From Pseudophaeobacter profundi (GTDB taxonomy: Bacteria > Pseudomonadota > Alphaproteobacteria > Rhodobacterales > Rhodobacteraceae), in NCBI RefSeq assembly GCF_029697505.1, contig NZ_JARJEF010000010.1:62001-126000 (forward strand): a DNA stretch of 64,000 nucleotides, in the 5' to 3' direction. The number at the start of each line of letters is the position of its first letter. The first letter of the stretch is position 1. The notes under the pieces were generated by a model, which saw nothing but the letters and a program-made list of their open reading frames with translations, made no database searches and was not told the DNA's origin. This document shows positions 53,973 to 62,405 of the stretch, in pieces. Position numbers and translations under genes: made by a program.

Positions 53973-55013
53973 TCAGTTCAAAACCTTGAACGCGATGCGC
54001 CGATTTTTTGCCCGGTTCTGTGCGTTGGAGTTGGCAACCAGCGGGCTTGCTTCGCCATAACCCACGGGCTTGAGCCGTTCGGTTGCAATACCCTTGGCCG
54101 CCAAATAACTGACAACCGAGGCCGCGCGCCGCTGGCTCAGCCTTTTGTTGGCGGTTTCGCTGCCCTTGTCGTCCGTATGGCCACCGACCTCGATCACCAT
54201 ATCAGGGCAGCGGCTTACGATATCAAACAGGCTGTCAAGAAACTGGGTCGAGCGCTGATCCAGCCGCGAGGTGCCGGGGGCAAAGTTGACACTTCGGCTG
54301 CGTGACAGGATGTCAAAACGCCCGATGCAGGCCTCGCGGCTGAAATCGCCGGTCGTTTCCAGCGCGGCGGTGGCACCACTGGCAGCGGCAATTGGCAGCA
54401 CTTGAGTGCCTGCAGCGCTGCGATCGAACGTAAGGTTCAGATTGACAATTCCCAGCGGCGTAATGGTCACATTTGCGGCCTCTTGCAGTTTTTCACGCCC
54501 TTCCATCAGATTGAAATCCGCCAGTTGCAGGATGACGGGATTCAGGGTGGAAATATTGACCCGGTCATTATCCAGCAGGGTGACTGCAACTTTGGCAGAC
54601 AGATCCATTTCAACTCCATGCAGGGACAGGGTGACCGGTACCTCGATCACCTTGCGGCGTCGCTGGGGCAGGTCCATCAGCTGGGTCGGATCCAACACCG
54701 CTGTCACCTTTGCCTCGGGATGAGTGAAAGTTTCAAAGAACAAAAACCGCATTCGCACATTGCGCAGATCAATCTTGGTATCAACTGAATCCAGCGCCAC
54801 AACCAGCTGCGCAATACCGCCTTCGGTAATCTGGCCGCTGATGGAGGCAAATTGGCTGGTCTCTGCGATCGTGTCTTTCTTGACGGATAAAAAGGTAATG
54901 GCAGAGGCCTCAGGGTCAAGTTGCCAGCCGTGTTCAAACGGATCCAGCGCCAGCGCAGGCTGTGCGGCCAAGAACAAAAGGGCGAGAAGGGGGCGAAGAA
55001 TTAAGCGTACCAT
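53973..55013 (-). CDS. YceI-like domain fused to OmpA-type peptidoglycan-binding domain
   Basis: A 346-residue exported protein. Signal peptide MVRLILRPLLALLFLAAQ with cleavage after ALA. The N-terminal half (about 25-195) is a YceI-like lipocalin fold (HGWQLDPEASAITFLSVKKD, SGQITEGGIAQLVVALDSVD). The C-terminal half (about 225-346) is an OmpA domain with SRLDQRSTQFLDSL, VIEVGGHTDDKGSETANKRLS QRRA and NRAKNRRIAFKVLN, which anchors to peptidoglycan. Start ATG 55013 is chosen; ATG 55025 is also possible, both without a clear ribosome site. Role unknown; a periplasmic carrier held at the wall is one reading. Confidence 0.88.
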   Translation of the reverse strand: MVRLILRPLLALLFLAAQPALALDPFEHGWQLDPEASAITFLSVKKDTIAETSQFASISGQITEGGIAQLVVALDSVDTKIDLRNVRMRFLFFETFTHPEAKVTAVLDPTQLMDLPQRRRKVIEVPVTLSLHGVEMDLSAKVAVTLLDNDRVNISTLNPVILQLADFNLMEGREKLQEAANVTITPLGIVNLNLTFDRSAAGTQVLPIAAASGATAALETTGDFSREACIGRFDILSRSRSVNFAPGTSRLDQRSTQFLDSLFDIVSRCPDMVIEVGGHTDDKGSETANKRLSQRRAASVVSYLAAKGIATERLKPVGYGEASPLVANSNAQNRAKNRRIAFKVLN

Positions 55014-55186
55014 GATAAAACTCATACAAGACTAAAGGGGGCAGGGCTGACGATTGGGGTGGCAAAGACGCACGCGCGGCGCAAATCGCGGTTCCTCAGC
55101 GCGCTACCTCTTTGATTAACGGCGATAGTGACGCATAATGCAAGGATTGCGGTAATTCGGCGCGGAAAAACCTCGCCAATGTGTAA

Positions 55187-55202
55187 TGTCCCCGCGGGGA
55201 CG
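55187..55202. other. parS: parS-like palindrome, site 5 (upstream of the caspase gene)
   Basis: TGTCCCCGCGGGGACG, with a perfect 14-bp palindromic core GTCCCCGCGGGGAC. It lies 20 bases before the preferred start of the caspase-like gene, 1.3 kb beyond parB. Confidence 0.55.
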
Positions 55203-55221
55203 GGTTCGGAGTATTGGTGCA

Positions 55222-56745
55222 GTGAATTTCTTGTGGTCGCAGGGCCTGTTTAAACACCTGTTTTCCCTTTTTGCGGTTTTTGCTTTTTCCGCTGGCGTGA
55301 CCTGGGCGCAAGAGATCGAAAGGGAGCCGCGGCTGGCGCTGGTGGTTGGAAATGCCTTGTATGGGCAGGTTGCGCCGCTGGATAATCCGGTGAATGATGC
55401 TAACCTGATTGCCAATACATTGAAAGATCTAGGTTTTACGGTGACGCTGGCAACCGACCTACGCCAAGTGGAGATGAAGCGGGCTATTGCCCAGTTCGGT
55501 CGTGATCTACGCGCCGCCGGCAGCGAGGCAACGGGGCTGTTTTACTATGCCGGTCACGGGGTGCAGAGCTTTGGCAACAATTATTTATTGCCAGTGGATG
55601 TGGCATTGGCGGATGCTGCTGATCTGGATTTGATGGCGGTCGAGGCCCAGTCAGTGCTGCGGCAGATGGGCTCTGCGCGCAATCGCACCAATTTGGTGAT
55701 CCTGGATGCCTGCCGCAACAATCCCTTTGAAAATGTGGCCGATCTTGATGAAAGCGGGCTGGCGGAAATGAAGGCCCCAACCGGGACATTTCTGGCCTAT
55801 GCCACTGCGCCTGGCAGTGTGGCGCTGGATGGGCAGCGCGGCAATAGCCCTTTTACCCAGGCTTTGGCACATGAAATTGTTGTTCCAGGCCAACCGGTTG
55901 AGCAGGCTTTCAAGGCGGTGCGCCGTACAGTGTTAGCACATAGCGGGGGCCAGCAAACGCCTTGGGATACCTCTTCGCTGGTCAGTGACTTCGTCTTTGT
56001 CGATTCTCCGGCTGCCCCGGTGCTTAGCCCGGCTGAAACAGAGGAATTGCAGCTTTGGCAGTCGGTGCGCGCGACGCGAGATCCGGTGCAGTTGATGCTG
56101 TTTTTGCGGGGCTACCCCGAGGGGGCTTTTACAAACGAGGCCCGCGCCTTGCTCAGCGCGGTGATGGAAGAAGAGCTGGGCGGCGGATCATCCGCGCCTG
56201 TGCCGCCATCTGTGGAACCCGACACAGGCGAAACCGCTATGTTTACCGCTGCACAGCAAGATGGCTCTGTCACCGGGTATGAGGCCTATTTGCAAAGCTA
56301 TCCTGATGGTACCTATGCGGAAATCGCCCGCACTGAAATCGCTGCTCTCCAGGCCGGGCAGGCGCAGGACCCTGCCGGTGCAGAGCCGTCAGAAGAGGTG
56401 ACAGCTGAAGTTGCTGAAACACCCGAGAGCACGCCGAAGCAAGCCGAAGCCGGGCCGGTGACATTCGTCAGCCCGCTGGTTTCGGATCTGGCGCAGATCA
56501 GTGGCCTCAGTCTGGCAGAGATCGTTGAGCAATCGCCAATGTTCCCCCCGATTGAGGGGCTGCCGGAAAGCTATTGGAAAACAGAGACCTGCAGCTCTTG
56601 CCATGAATGGACGCGCGACCGCCTTTGCACCCAGGCAAATACCTATCTGAGCCTCAATATGCAGCGATCCTTGAACAAGCAGCATCCCTTTGGCGGGGTG
56701 ATGAAGCGCAGCCTGAAGTCCTGGGCGGCGGGGGGCTGCCAATAG
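55222..56745 (+). CDS. Secreted caspase-like (peptidase C14) protein with C-terminal CxxCH motif
   Basis: A 507-residue exported protein starting at GTG 55222 (CGGAG upstream), giving the signal peptide MNFLWSQGLFKHLFSLFAVF and cleavage after TWA. The p20-like domain (about 35-240) has RLALVVGNALYG, DANLIANTLKDLGF, the catalytic His in YYAGHGVQ (H112) and Cys in ILDACRNNPF (C164). Sel1/tetratrico-like repeats with YLQSYPDGTYAE follow. The C-terminus holds TETCSSCHEW (C457, C460, H461) and further Cys. It lies next to a DUF4384 protein and a TonB-like operon, near T6SS genes. Substrate unknown. Confidence 0.88.
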   Translation: MNFLWSQGLFKHLFSLFAVFAFSAGVTWAQEIEREPRLALVVGNALYGQVAPLDNPVNDANLIANTLKDLGFTVTLATDLRQVEMKRAIAQFGRDLRAAGSEATGLFYYAGHGVQSFGNNYLLPVDVALADAADLDLMAVEAQSVLRQMGSARNRTNLVILDACRNNPFENVADLDESGLAEMKAPTGTFLAYATAPGSVALDGQRGNSPFTQALAHEIVVPGQPVEQAFKAVRRTVLAHSGGQQTPWDTSSLVSDFVFVDSPAAPVLSPAETEELQLWQSVRATRDPVQLMLFLRGYPEGAFTNEARALLSAVMEEELGGGSSAPVPPSVEPDTGETAMFTAAQQDGSVTGYEAYLQSYPDGTYAEIARTEIAALQAGQAQDPAGAEPSEEVTAEVAETPESTPKQAEAGPVTFVSPLVSDLAQISGLSLAEIVEQSPMFPPIEGLPESYWKTETCSSCHEWTRDRLCTQANTYLSLNMQRSLNKQHPFGGVMKRSLKSWAAGGCQ

Positions 56746-56769
56746 GGGGCGTGGGCTGAACGCGGCGCT

Positions 56770-58230
56770 TTAGCGCGGGGTGGTTTCAATCAGGAAATAG
56801 ACCCATTCCCCTTTGAAATCAGTGTCTTGATTGCGTACCTCGGCAATTCTTTCGCGTAGGAAATCCAGATAGGGCGCGGCGGGTTCGTTTATGGGGCGTG
56901 GGGTTTGGTATAGCGGTGCAGAGGCTGCAAAGGCGACGGCGATTTCCTGCCCGTAGGGGGGGGCAATTGTGATTTGCAGGCCTGGCTCTTCCGGGGTTCT
57001 CGCCCCCACCCGCTGGGCGCTTTTTGCCGGTGCAAGCTGCAGCGGGGCTGCGCCGTTGGGGCTGAGGTGGATTACATCGCCCGCGGCATCAAAATAGTCC
57101 ACGTAGATATAGGCTGGGTAATCCGGTGCTGTCAGTTCAAAGAACAACTGTTCGCCGCCTGAATAGGACAGCACCCGTGCCTGTGAATCTGTTCCCAGCA
57201 GCAATGGGTTGGTAATCTGGTCGGTGCTTTGCGGCAGGCCAACAGTGGAAATACCGCTGAGCGCGCCACATTGCGGGCGCGGCAGCAATCGCATGTTGTC
57301 CTTGAGCGCGATATCACGCCCCATCTGCGCCTGTAGCGCGGCAAGAACCGGTGCACGCAGGCCGGCTTCGGGCAGGTGACCGCGCAGCTCCAGGGTTGCG
57401 GTTTCGGGGTCAAAAGCAACCTGCAAACGGGCGCAGGGCACCGCGCTAAGCAGGGCTTCCAGGCCATCGCGTAGATTCGCGGATTGTGCCGCAAGATCCC
57501 CCGGTCTGGTGAAGCTATGAAAGGCGGCCAGAGAAACAGGATCGACCACGCCCATATCCTGCCCCTGAAAGGCCAGCGCAGCGGTGACCTGGGTGGCCTG
57601 TGGTGTGCTTTGCGTGAGCGCGAGCGCGGCTGGCGTGGCCTCGGGCAGGGGCTGTGCCGCCTGAGTGGGCGGCGTGACCGGGGCAGGGGGGCTATTGGCC
57701 TGTGTCGACGGAAGGGCAGCCGCGACGCTGGCAAGGTTGGTTCTGCGCGCAGGTTCCGCGCTGGCGACCTGGGCGGCGAGGGTATTTGGGCGCAGCTGAG
57801 CGATGGCGGCTGGCTGGGCCTGTGCTGGTTGTGGGCGGGCCTTTTGCGCGGGCAGCGGTTTGGCAGTGCTTGGGCGGCTTGGCGGCAGATCTGCGACCAG
57901 TGTTGTCGCCTGTGTTGCGGCTGAAATGGGCGCCTGTTGTTTTGTGCGGGTTGCCGTATTGGTCGGCCTCGCCCTTGTCTGGGGTAAGGCCCCGGCGCTA
58001 AGGTTGTCGCCTGTGGTGGCCAATTGTTTACCGAGGTCTGCAGCGGGGGCGCGTGGTTGTGCCTGGCTCCGCGTGATCTGTTGAGAGGCAAGCGTGAGGG
58101 CGCTTTCGGGGCCGGGTTTCTGCGGCACAGGCACCGGATTGAGAAACGGTAAAAGAACTGCAAAAACAGCAAGGTGAGCAATAACTGACGTCCCGAACGC
58201 CAGCGTCCATATGCCAATCCTTGGCGTCAT
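56770..58230 (-). CDS. TonB-like anchor protein with DUF4384 domain
   Basis: A 486-residue inner-membrane protein. One N-terminal helix (SVIAHLAVFAVLLPFLNPVP) of TonB type, then a 180-residue Pro/Ala/Gln-rich linker, then a periplasmic domain (about 215-330), and a DUF4384 domain at about 345-486 (ARVLSYSGGEQLFFELTAPD, YPAYIYVDYFDAAGDVIHLS). DUF4384 is often found with caspase-like proteins, and one is the convergent neighbour here. It starts within the stop of exbD (ATGA), the last gene of exbB-exbD-exbD-tonB-like, so the complex probably uses proton motive force to act in the periplasm. Confidence 0.82.
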   Translation of the reverse strand: MTPRIGIWTLAFGTSVIAHLAVFAVLLPFLNPVPVPQKPGPESALTLASQQITRSQAQPRAPAADLGKQLATTGDNLSAGALPQTRARPTNTATRTKQQAPISAATQATTLVADLPPSRPSTAKPLPAQKARPQPAQAQPAAIAQLRPNTLAAQVASAEPARRTNLASVAAALPSTQANSPPAPVTPPTQAAQPLPEATPAALALTQSTPQATQVTAALAFQGQDMGVVDPVSLAAFHSFTRPGDLAAQSANLRDGLEALLSAVPCARLQVAFDPETATLELRGHLPEAGLRAPVLAALQAQMGRDIALKDNMRLLPRPQCGALSGISTVGLPQSTDQITNPLLLGTDSQARVLSYSGGEQLFFELTAPDYPAYIYVDYFDAAGDVIHLSPNGAAPLQLAPAKSAQRVGARTPEEPGLQITIAPPYGQEIAVAFAASAPLYQTPRPINEPAAPYLDFLRERIAEVRNQDTDFKGEWVYFLIETTPR

Positions 58231-58646
58231 TTTCCTACCCCTGCGCTGGCCTCTGGTGTGACCACAAGCACCACATCTACGAACCCCAGAGCTTCGGCCA
58301 GGGAGACATGCGGCAGAACATGGCGCAGATCTGCGTCGCGGTGGGCATTGATACGCAGACGGAGTGCCGGGTCTTTGGTCAGCGCTTCGGCCAGCGCAGC
58401 GGAAATTTCTGATTTGGGCAGGGCATCGCCATCCAGCGCCAGCCCGCCGTTTTGCGAGATTGCCAGAGTGATGCCGCCCGTCGGCATATCCCGCCCGGTT
58501 TGCGCCTGTGGTGGTGTGACCTCAAAGGGGGCGGTTGCGTCCATTCGCCCGATCAGCATGAAAAAGACCAGCAGGAAAAATACCACGTCGATCAGGGCGA
58601 TGATGGTTTCAGTGGGGGCGGTTCGGCGGTTCTGTTTCAGTTTCAC
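58227..58646 (-). CDS. ExbD/TolR-family protein, second copy
   Basis: A 139-residue protein with one N-terminal helix (TETIIALIDVVFFLLVFFML) containing the conserved Asp that carries protons, and a periplasmic ExbD/TolR domain (LPKSEISAALAEALTKDPAL RLRI). Start and stop overlap the neighbouring genes by ATGA junctions. With the other ExbD and the ExbB-like protein it forms a proton-driven motor. Confidence 0.92.
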   Translation of the reverse strand: MKLKQNRRTAPTETIIALIDVVFFLLVFFMLIGRMDATAPFEVTPPQAQTGRDMPTGGITLAISQNGGLALDGDALPKSEISAALAEALTKDPALRLRINAHRDADLRHVLPHVSLAEALGFVDVVLVVTPEASAGVGK

Positions 58647-59053
58647 GGCCGGGCCTCCAATTGCAGAACCCGCATGTTTTTCACCCCGGCGCTGGCTGCC
58701 CGATCCATCAGAGAAATCAGCGCCTGGGTTGGTGCCGCGCCGGAGGGCAGGATCATCAGCTGCGTCTGTGGGTCCAGGGCAAGGCTGCGGCGCAAAAGTT
58801 GATCCAGGGTTTCGCTGGACAGCGCCTGGGCGCGCAGGTGCGGCGTACCAGTGGCATCCAGTCGGATCATCAGCCTCTGTTGCGCCGAACTGTCCGAATT
58901 GACCGCGTCATCTGTGGGGCGCAGCGCCGGGATCATATCCAGGTTGAGATAGCTAGAGGTCACCATGAAAAATACCAATAGAATCAACATCACATCGATC
59001 ATCGGCACCAGAGAGATCAGGGCTTGGGGGCGCGGGCGTCTTGCTAGCTGCAT
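58643..59053 (-). CDS. ExbD/TolR-family protein, first copy
   Basis: A 136-residue paralogue: helix ALISLVPMIDVMLILLVFFM with the proton-carrying Asp in MIDVM, then a periplasmic domain (LSSETLDQLLRRSLALDPQT, MDRAASAGVKNMRVLQL). Two different ExbD proteins in one operon are common where the motor is built with a heterodimer. It starts 30 bases after the ExbB-like gene. Confidence 0.92.
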   Translation of the reverse strand: MQLARRPRPQALISLVPMIDVMLILLVFFMVTSSYLNLDMIPALRPTDDAVNSDSSAQQRLMIRLDATGTPHLRAQALSSETLDQLLRRSLALDPQTQLMILPSGAAPTQALISLMDRAASAGVKNMRVLQLEARP

Positions 59054-59083
59054 GGCGGCCTCTGTCGGGGGATGCAGCGCGCG

Positions 59084-59701
59084 TTACTGGCCATGATCTG
59101 CCAACATCAGCTGACCAACTGCGCTTTCGATCATTTGCGATGCCCGGTCGATACGCGCGGCAAAAAGACCGGCGGCAATTGCTGCCGGGATGGCCACCAC
59201 CAGCCCGGCAGCGGTGGTCAGCAGCGCCTGCCAGATGCCACCTGCCAGAACCGAAGCATCGGCAGCCCCCTGGGCCAGCTCTAGCTCTTGGAACGACTGG
59301 ATCATGCCCAGCACTGTTCCCAACAGCCCAAGCAGGGGGGCGACCATGGCGATCAGCTCTAGCAAGCGGATGAGCCCATTCATCCGCTGGACCTCTTCGT
59401 TGCCGCGGCGTTCCAGTTCTGCAATCAGGACGGGCCCCTTCAGACCGTTTTGCAGGGCTTCCATCGCATAGCGGAGCACCCGGTCTGCCGGCGCCTTGTC
59501 TGCGACGATATCGCCCTGGGCACCCGGCCTGTCGCCGCTTTGCCAGCGGGCGATGGCGGCGGTGCGTTGTGCGGTTCCAGAGGTCACCGGCCAGAGCTGC
59601 GCCAGCTTCACCGCAATCACGGTCAGCGAGAGCAGAGAGGTTGCGGCCAGCAGGACAATCACCGGCCCGCCATTTGTGAGAATCTGTAGCAGAAAACCCA
59701 T
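59084..59701 (-). CDS. ExbB/TolQ/MotA-family proton channel
   Basis: A 205-residue membrane protein with three helices (about 10-32, 105-125 and 150-172). The signature LIAMVAPLLGLLGTVLGMIQSF, with GGIWQALLTTAAGLVVAIPAAIA, identifies the MotA_TolQ_ExbB proton channel. ATG 59701 (MGFLLQILTNGGPVIVLLAA) is chosen; the longer in-frame start would overlap the upstream gene. First component of the exbB-exbD-exbD-TonB-like motor. Confidence 0.93.
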   Translation of the reverse strand: MGFLLQILTNGGPVIVLLAATSLLSLTVIAVKLAQLWPVTSGTAQRTAAIARWQSGDRPGAQGDIVADKAPADRVLRYAMEALQNGLKGPVLIAELERRGNEEVQRMNGLIRLLELIAMVAPLLGLLGTVLGMIQSFQELELAQGAADASVLAGGIWQALLTTAAGLVVAIPAAIAAGLFAARIDRASQMIESAVGQLMLADHGQ

Positions 59702-59703
59702 GG

Positions 59704-60162
59704 CTATTTCACCAGTTTGGCGGTGCTGCGAGAGGCTAGATCCAGCAGCGGGAAGCAATCCATTTCCGCTTCGTTCTGCGGCTGGCAAGAGGTGATGTCA
59801 TGTAGCAAAAGCTCGGAAATATTGCTGCAGGCGATTTCGGGAATTTCAAAGAGTTTCAACGTGGTGCGCTGCACCGGCAGGGGGGCCGCATCCACTGAGA
59901 GCAGCCGGTCGATGATGCCGGCCCCATTCAGAATGGCCAGGGACATTTCAAAGCCTGCAAAGCTCTTGCCGGTCTGGTTGCGAAACAGAAAAAAGGCGCG
60001 GCAACCGCCCCCCTCGATCTCTTCCATTTTGTTCAGTTCGACCAGCAGCGACCCGTCGGCAGAACTGGCGGTTTCGCTAAGCGCCTGCACCGGCAGTAGC
60101 GCCAGCAGCGCCAGCGCAGCACCGCGGGTAATCAGGGGGAAAGAAGGGCAGGGTAGGGGCAT
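59704..60162 (-). CDS. Periplasmic protein of unknown function, in the ExbBD operon
   Basis: A 152-residue secreted protein (GGAG 8 bases upstream of ATG 60162; signal MPLPCPSFPLITRGAALALL, cleavage after ALS). The mature part has GGGCRAFFLFRNQTGKSFAGFEMSLAI and C-terminal Cys in IACSNIS, TSCQPQ and MDCFPLL, likely two disulfides. It resembles Rhodobacteraceae proteins often found near this ExbBD operon, for which no function is known. It ends 2 bases before exbB. Confidence 0.78.
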   Translation of the reverse strand: MPLPCPSFPLITRGAALALLALLPVQALSETASSADGSLLVELNKMEEIEGGGCRAFFLFRNQTGKSFAGFEMSLAILNGAGIIDRLLSVDAAPLPVQRTTLKLFEIPEIACSNISELLLHDITSCQPQNEAEMDCFPLLDLASRSTAKLVK

Positions 60163-60227
60163 CGCGGTCTCCAGTGGGTTTGAAACAGGGTTTGCAAGGG
60201 GCGGCGGAATTTGACGGCGACGCCGAA

Positions 60228-61076
60228 TTATACCAGCGAGGTCAGGGCTTTTTCGATCTTGTCCATGGCATCGCGGGCACCGTCCAGGTCGCGTTGCTTC
60301 AATAGTTTGGCGGCTTTGTGGATGGCGCGGGTAAGCCGGTCGCGTGCGGGGCCTGGGGCGCGCGCAACATCCGCCTGCAGGCTCTGGACCCGTTTAACCT
60401 GCGCCCCGAGCGAGCGCGTATCTGTGGCGCGTTGACCGCGTTTGAGCGTGGTTTCTTCGTCCTCGCGGTCTTTGCCAAGGGCGGCGATGGCGCGTTCACT
60501 GACAAGGATCAGCACCTCTGCCTCTTGCAGCCGCCCGGCATTGATCAGGGTCACCGATTTTGCCAGCGCGCGGTTAAGCTTCAGTTCCAAGGGGCCGGGG
60601 GCCAGGGCGATTCGTGGCTGCAGCCGTTTCATCCGCTGTTTCAGCGGCAGCACCGCCTTTGGATCAACTTCGGGGGCGTCAATATCGCTACTATCGGCCG
60701 AACGAGGCGTGGTCTCGCTGGCGACTTCTGGCTTTAGGCTGTCCAGAATATTGCCGCCATCGTCAAGGAACAGGACGTTCACCTTGGGGCGGTTGTTCTT
60801 GAGGAACCGTTTGAGCTGCAACAGGATTCTTGCCGAAGTCTGCTCGCAGATCATTTCCATCTGATCGCCCTTAACAACATAGGTCCCCCAGAGCATGGGA
60901 GTCTTGCCACCGGCCTTTTTCAGGGGCGCGCGCAGGGCTTCGGGTTTGTTGCCGGGCTGGATCATCAGAAGGGCATCTTTGGTGTCATCCAGACAGAAGC
61001 CAAAACTGGTCCGTCGCTTGGTGCCCTCGCGTACCATCGCCCTTATTTCGTCACCGGTAACACGGTCAGCACACAT
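60228..61076 (-). CDS. Protein of unknown function with an internal helical repeat, beside tssA
   Basis: A 282-residue cytoplasmic protein without signal peptide. The N-terminal 95 residues (RAMVREGTKRRTSFGFCLDD, MLWGTYVVKGDQMEMICEQT) form a compact alpha/beta domain. The C-terminal part contains two related helical units: RMKRLQPRIALAPGPLELKL about 145-200, and AQVKRVQSLQADVARAPGPA about 222-280. They share the KR(L/V)Q...A.APGP...L.RA pattern. Start ATG 61076 is chosen over GTG further upstream. It is divergent from tssA; a role in T6SS assembly or regulation is a guess from place only. Confidence 0.75.
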   Translation of the reverse strand: MCADRVTGDEIRAMVREGTKRRTSFGFCLDDTKDALLMIQPGNKPEALRAPLKKAGGKTPMLWGTYVVKGDQMEMICEQTSARILLQLKRFLKNNRPKVNVLFLDDGGNILDSLKPEVASETTPRSADSSDIDAPEVDPKAVLPLKQRMKRLQPRIALAPGPLELKLNRALAKSVTLINAGRLQEAEVLILVSERAIAALGKDREDEETTLKRGQRATDTRSLGAQVKRVQSLQADVARAPGPARDRLTRAIHKAAKLLKQRDLDGARDAMDKIEKALTSLV

Positions 61077-61254
61077 CACCACCACTCACAAAAAGGTGTA
61101 AAAACAATTGACTTTAAGATGGCGATAAGGCTCACTCAACGTCAAGTTATTGTTTTGTAAGTGGCGCGCCTGGAGGCTGCCGCATCTCTGTATGTCCATA
61201 TGGTATGTGGTTTTTTCTGATCGCGCTTGACCTGGTTTTTGGGGGGTCAACTGT

Positions 61255-62310
61255 ATGGATCTGGCTGTTTTGTTACAGCCCAAAGGGGAAGACGCCCCCA
61301 GCGGGGATAATCTTGAATATGATCCGGCCTTCACAGAGATGGCGCTTGCCGCGCAGCCTGGTGAAGAGACTGTGGTCGGTGATGAGCGTGTCGATGCAAC
61401 CGACCCGGATTATGCAACCGTAGAGGAAAACGCGCTGGATGTTTTGGCGCGCAGCCATGATTTGCGGGCGGCGGTATTCTTGGCAGATGCGGTGCTGCAA
61501 CGCGATGGGCTGGTTGGCTTTGCCGAGTGCATCAGTTTTATCCGTGGTTGCCTGGAACAATTCTGGCCGAGCTGTCACCCAGAGTTGGACGAAGATGACG
61601 GCGACCCGATCATGCGGATCAATGCGGTGCAGGATCTGTGCGGGCAGCCTGATGGGATGGGGGGGCCATCGCCCGTATTTCGCTCGTTGCGACGCTGCGC
61701 GTTAAGCGACAGTCGCGGCTTTGGTCGCTTTACCCTGCGCGATATTGAAATTGCCGAAGGGTTGCTGGCCGCACCCAACAGCATGGATACAGTTCCGGAT
61801 CGGGCCACCATCGGGGCGGCCTTTCAGGACAGCGACAGTGCCGGAATTGCAGAACGCCTTGTTGCTGTCGAACAGGCCGAGCAAGACATCCGGGCGATTT
61901 CGGCGGTGTTTGACGTTCAGACGCCTGGGCAGGGCCCCGAATTGGACCCGCTGATTAAACTGCTGCGCCAGATCAGCAAACGGCTGCGCGACTATGGTGA
62001 CCTTAAAGATGCCCCGGCGACAGAGGCGAGCGATGAGGCGGCTGATGACGCAGAGGGTGCGGAGGCGGCTGTTGCACCGGGGCGCAGTGCTGCGGTGCCT
62101 GGTGCAATCAATTCTCCTACTGATGTGGCGAATACGCTGGATCGCATTATTGCCTATTACCAGCGGGAAGAACCCTCTAGCCCGCTGCCCTTGTTGCTGG
62201 AACGTGCCAAGCGCCTGGTGGGGGCTGATTTCCTTACCATTGTGAATGACATGGCGCCGCGTGGTCTGGAAAATGTGCAGCTGATCGGCGGCCTGGAGGA
62301 TGACGATTGA
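61255..62310 (+). CDS. tssA: Type VI secretion system protein TssA
   Basis: A 351-residue cytoplasmic protein with the N-terminal ImpA domain (SGDNLEYDPAFTEMALAAQP, TDPDYATVEENALDVLARSH DLR, FIRGCLEQFWPSCHPELDED). The C-terminal region with NTLDRI-like ANTLDRIIAYYQREEPSSPL is the short TssA type. TssA caps the growing sheath and links it to the baseplate. GGGGGG lies 7 bases upstream of the ATG. It is first of tssA-tssB-tssC. Confidence 0.94.
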   Translation: MDLAVLLQPKGEDAPSGDNLEYDPAFTEMALAAQPGEETVVGDERVDATDPDYATVEENALDVLARSHDLRAAVFLADAVLQRDGLVGFAECISFIRGCLEQFWPSCHPELDEDDGDPIMRINAVQDLCGQPDGMGGPSPVFRSLRRCALSDSRGFGRFTLRDIEIAEGLLAAPNSMDTVPDRATIGAAFQDSDSAGIAERLVAVEQAEQDIRAISAVFDVQTPGQGPELDPLIKLLRQISKRLRDYGDLKDAPATEASDEAADDAEGAEAAVAPGRSAAVPGAINSPTDVANTLDRIIAYYQREEPSSPLPLLLERAKRLVGADFLTIVNDMAPRGLENVQLIGGLEDDD

Positions 62311-62405
62311 CAAAATCGAGGGGGATGCAAGTACCCAAGCCGCGCAAAAGAGGTGTTTTTGCCAAGGGTCCTTGTCAAGTTTGATGACGAGTTAAGGAGA
62401 GCTAG

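Noticed and set aside
55186-55221. ATG start for the caspase-like gene
   Set aside because: It lies in the parS-like palindrome and adds a charged non-signal segment; GTG 55222 gives a proper signal peptide.
57132-58217. 361-codon frame on the minus strand, Arg/Pro-rich
   Set aside because: It is the +1 shadow of the DUF4384/TonB-like gene in its low-complexity linker.
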